From: Streptococcaceae bacterium
GTDB lineage: Bacteria; Bacillota; Bacilli; Lactobacillales; Streptococcaceae
Assembly (NCBI GenBank): GCA_031259195.1
Contig: JAIRLR010000098.1
Coordinates: 1 to 5,980 of the forward strand
Reading direction: 5' to 3'
DNA: 5,980 nucleotides
Shown here: one piece after another, positions 4,810 to 5,980 of the stretch
Layout of the letters: each line of letters starts with the position of its first letter
Position numbering within the stretch: the first letter of the stretch is position 1
The notes under the pieces: generated by a model
Seen by the model: the letters and a program-made list of their open reading frames with translations, nothing else
Told to the model about the DNA's origin: nothing
The model's database searches: none
Position numbers and translations under genes: made by a program

Positions 4810-5980
4810 TTAGAATCTTATCAAAAATTCCTGAAAAAATTAAAAAGATAAAGAAAACCGCATGCATTGTCAAAAAAATATTTAAACAATCCATCAATTT
4901 ATTTTCCGGTACTAAGCCTTTATGCTTCTTTTTAAAACGAATCCAAGCGTCTGTTGTACACATTAACAAAGTATGGAACAGTCCATAAGCAATAAAATAC
5001 CAAGTAAAACCATGCCAGAGTCCCATTAATAAAAATAACACAAAATAACTAAGATTACTGATCTTCACTGGCGACTTAATCAACTTTTTCTTCATCAGAA
5101 AGTAAACTAAACGCATATAAACAAAATCGCGAAACCAAAAAGATAGCGACATATGCCAGCGATTCCAGAATTCTTTAATATTCCTAGATAAAAACGGTAG
5201 ATGAAAATTCTTAGGAATCTCATAACCCATAAGATAACTAACGCCAATTGCGAAAAGTGAGTATCCTGCAAAGTCAAAGAATAAGTGAAGGCTATAAACA
5301 TACATATATATTATTAAATAAAATAAAGAAGGGCCAGGGATTGCTTTTTCTCTAAGAAAATTTAAGAGTTCATAATCTAAAAGGTGCGCAAGCAAAAATT
5401 TATATAAAAAACCTAGAAAGATATAAAAAATGCCTTTTTCTAAAAATCTTATATAATCTTTGACAGGCGCATGTAATTCTTTTTGAAACCTACGAAAGCG
5501 ATCAATCGGACCACTAGAAATCGTTGGAAAAAAATATAAAAAATATAAAAAATCTAAAATCGGAACTTTTTTAATCAAGTTATCCCGTAATTCCATAATA
5601 ATATTCACCGTCTTAAAGGTTATATAAGAGATTCCTAAAAAGGCAAAAATAGAGCTGTGTCCCATAAAGACCGGCCAAAATTTTACACAAAATAAAGGGA
5701 CTAGTGATAACAACAAAATGCCAACAAAAACAAGTGTTTGATTTAAATTCAACTTTTGCTGATACCACTCATACCCTTTGATCAGACAAAGCTGATAAAT
5801 TCCAAAAAAGATTAGCGCCAAACCTGCATGGTAATTTTTCCCGCCAAAACTTAGACTCAAAAAAAGAAGCGTAAATAAACTTTGATAAACCATTACTTTT
5901 CGACCAAAGATTTGAGCAATAATGATCGGAGTCAAAGCAATTCCTAGTAATATAAAATAAAAAGGGGATCCATATGGTGT
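4799..5980 (-). CDS. dltB: D-alanyl transfer membrane protein DltB (MBOAT family), 5' end beyond the window
   Basis: Polytopic membrane acyltransferase that takes D-alanine from DltC and passes it across the membrane for teichoic acid. MBOAT signatures are present: EFWNRWH followed by MSLSFWFRDF (about 5117-5172) and the invariant His in MGLWHG (codon 5012-5014). Many hydrophobic segments fit the family fold. A TTG at 5935 is not the start: the frame stays open to 5980 and reads TPYGSPFYFILLGIA just before it, as in DltB N-termini, so only a few residues are missing. 393 residues are visible against roughly 400 in the family. The 3' end is altered: ...FDKIL is followed by RAC and TAA from the E2 terminal repeat. 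The predicted ancestral end is FDKILK with a TAG stop. Because only the extreme C-terminus changes, the protein is probably still functional. Confidence 0.94.
   Translation of the reverse strand, partial: TPYGSPFYFILLGIALTPIIIAQIFGRKVMVYQSLFTLLFLSLSFGGKNYHAGLALIFFGIYQLCLIKGYEWYQQKLNLNQTLVFVGILLLSLVPLFCVKFWPVFMGHSSIFAFLGISYITFKTVNIIMELRDNLIKKVPILDFLYFLYFFPTISSGPIDRFRRFQKELHAPVKDYIRFLEKGIFYIFLGFLYKFLLAHLLDYELLNFLREKAIPGPSLFYLIIYMYVYSLHLFFDFAGYSLFAIGVSYLMGYEIPKNFHLPFLSRNIKEFWNRWHMSLSFWFRDFVYMRLVYFLMKKKLIKSPVKISNLSYFVLFLLMGLWHGFTWYFIAYGLFHTLLMCTTDAWIRFKKKHKGLVPENKLMDCLNIFLTMHAVFFIFLIFSGIFDKILRAC

Noticed and set aside
4651..4860. Plus-strand open frame running through E2 into dltB antisense, with VTFLVIFC also seen in E1
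   Set aside because: The similarity to the E1 frame follows from the 44-bp shared DNA core. There is no ATG or ribosome site, and the rest of the frame is not conserved.
5933..5935. TTG as the dltB start
   Set aside because: The frame continues to the window end with residues typical of the DltB N-terminus.

Overview
The window looks like chromosomal DNA of a low-GC Gram-positive bacterium (Bacillota), most probably of the Lactobacillaceae or a close relative. Three things point there: a type B RNase P RNA, a D-alanylation (dlt) operon, and anaerobic ribonucleotide reductase and RNase HI proteins of lactic-acid-bacterium flavour. The species cannot be named from the sequence alone.

Layout: (1) 1-1643, + strand: the 3' part of nrdD, the class III anaerobic ribonucleotide reductase. 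(2) 1670-2026: a 357-bp non-coding element with 18-bp terminal inverted repeats, here called E1. It has no transposase and contains internal tandem repeats. (3) 2070-2555, + strand: an rnhA-like RNase HI gene. (4) 2555-2594: a terminator hairpin with T-runs on both strands, shared by rnhA and the convergent next gene. (5) about 2602-3047, - strand: rnpB, the RNase P RNA. This stretch has no real protein gene. (6) 3105-5980, - strand: the end of a dlt operon in the order dltB (5' end beyond the window), dltC, dltD. A second copy of the repeat family, E2 (160 bp), sits inside the operon between dltB and dltC.

How the parts work: DltC carries D-alanine loaded by DltA (expected just beyond 5980), and DltB and DltD move it to teichoic acids at the cell surface. 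nrdD makes dNTPs without oxygen. rnhA and rnpB are housekeeping nucleic-acid functions.

The most interesting content is the repeat family. E1 and E2 lie in opposite orientation and share terminal repeats, a 42/44-identical core and other segments. E2 is flanked by TTA on both sides. Removing it with one TTA in silico restores a dltB end that reads into a TAG stop 14 bases before dltC, so E2 replaced the last dltB codon and now supplies its stop. The inner halves of the terminal repeats differ between elements but match within each one, which suggests selection on pairing, conversion between arms, or separate subfamilies. Whether the family is undescribed needs a database search.
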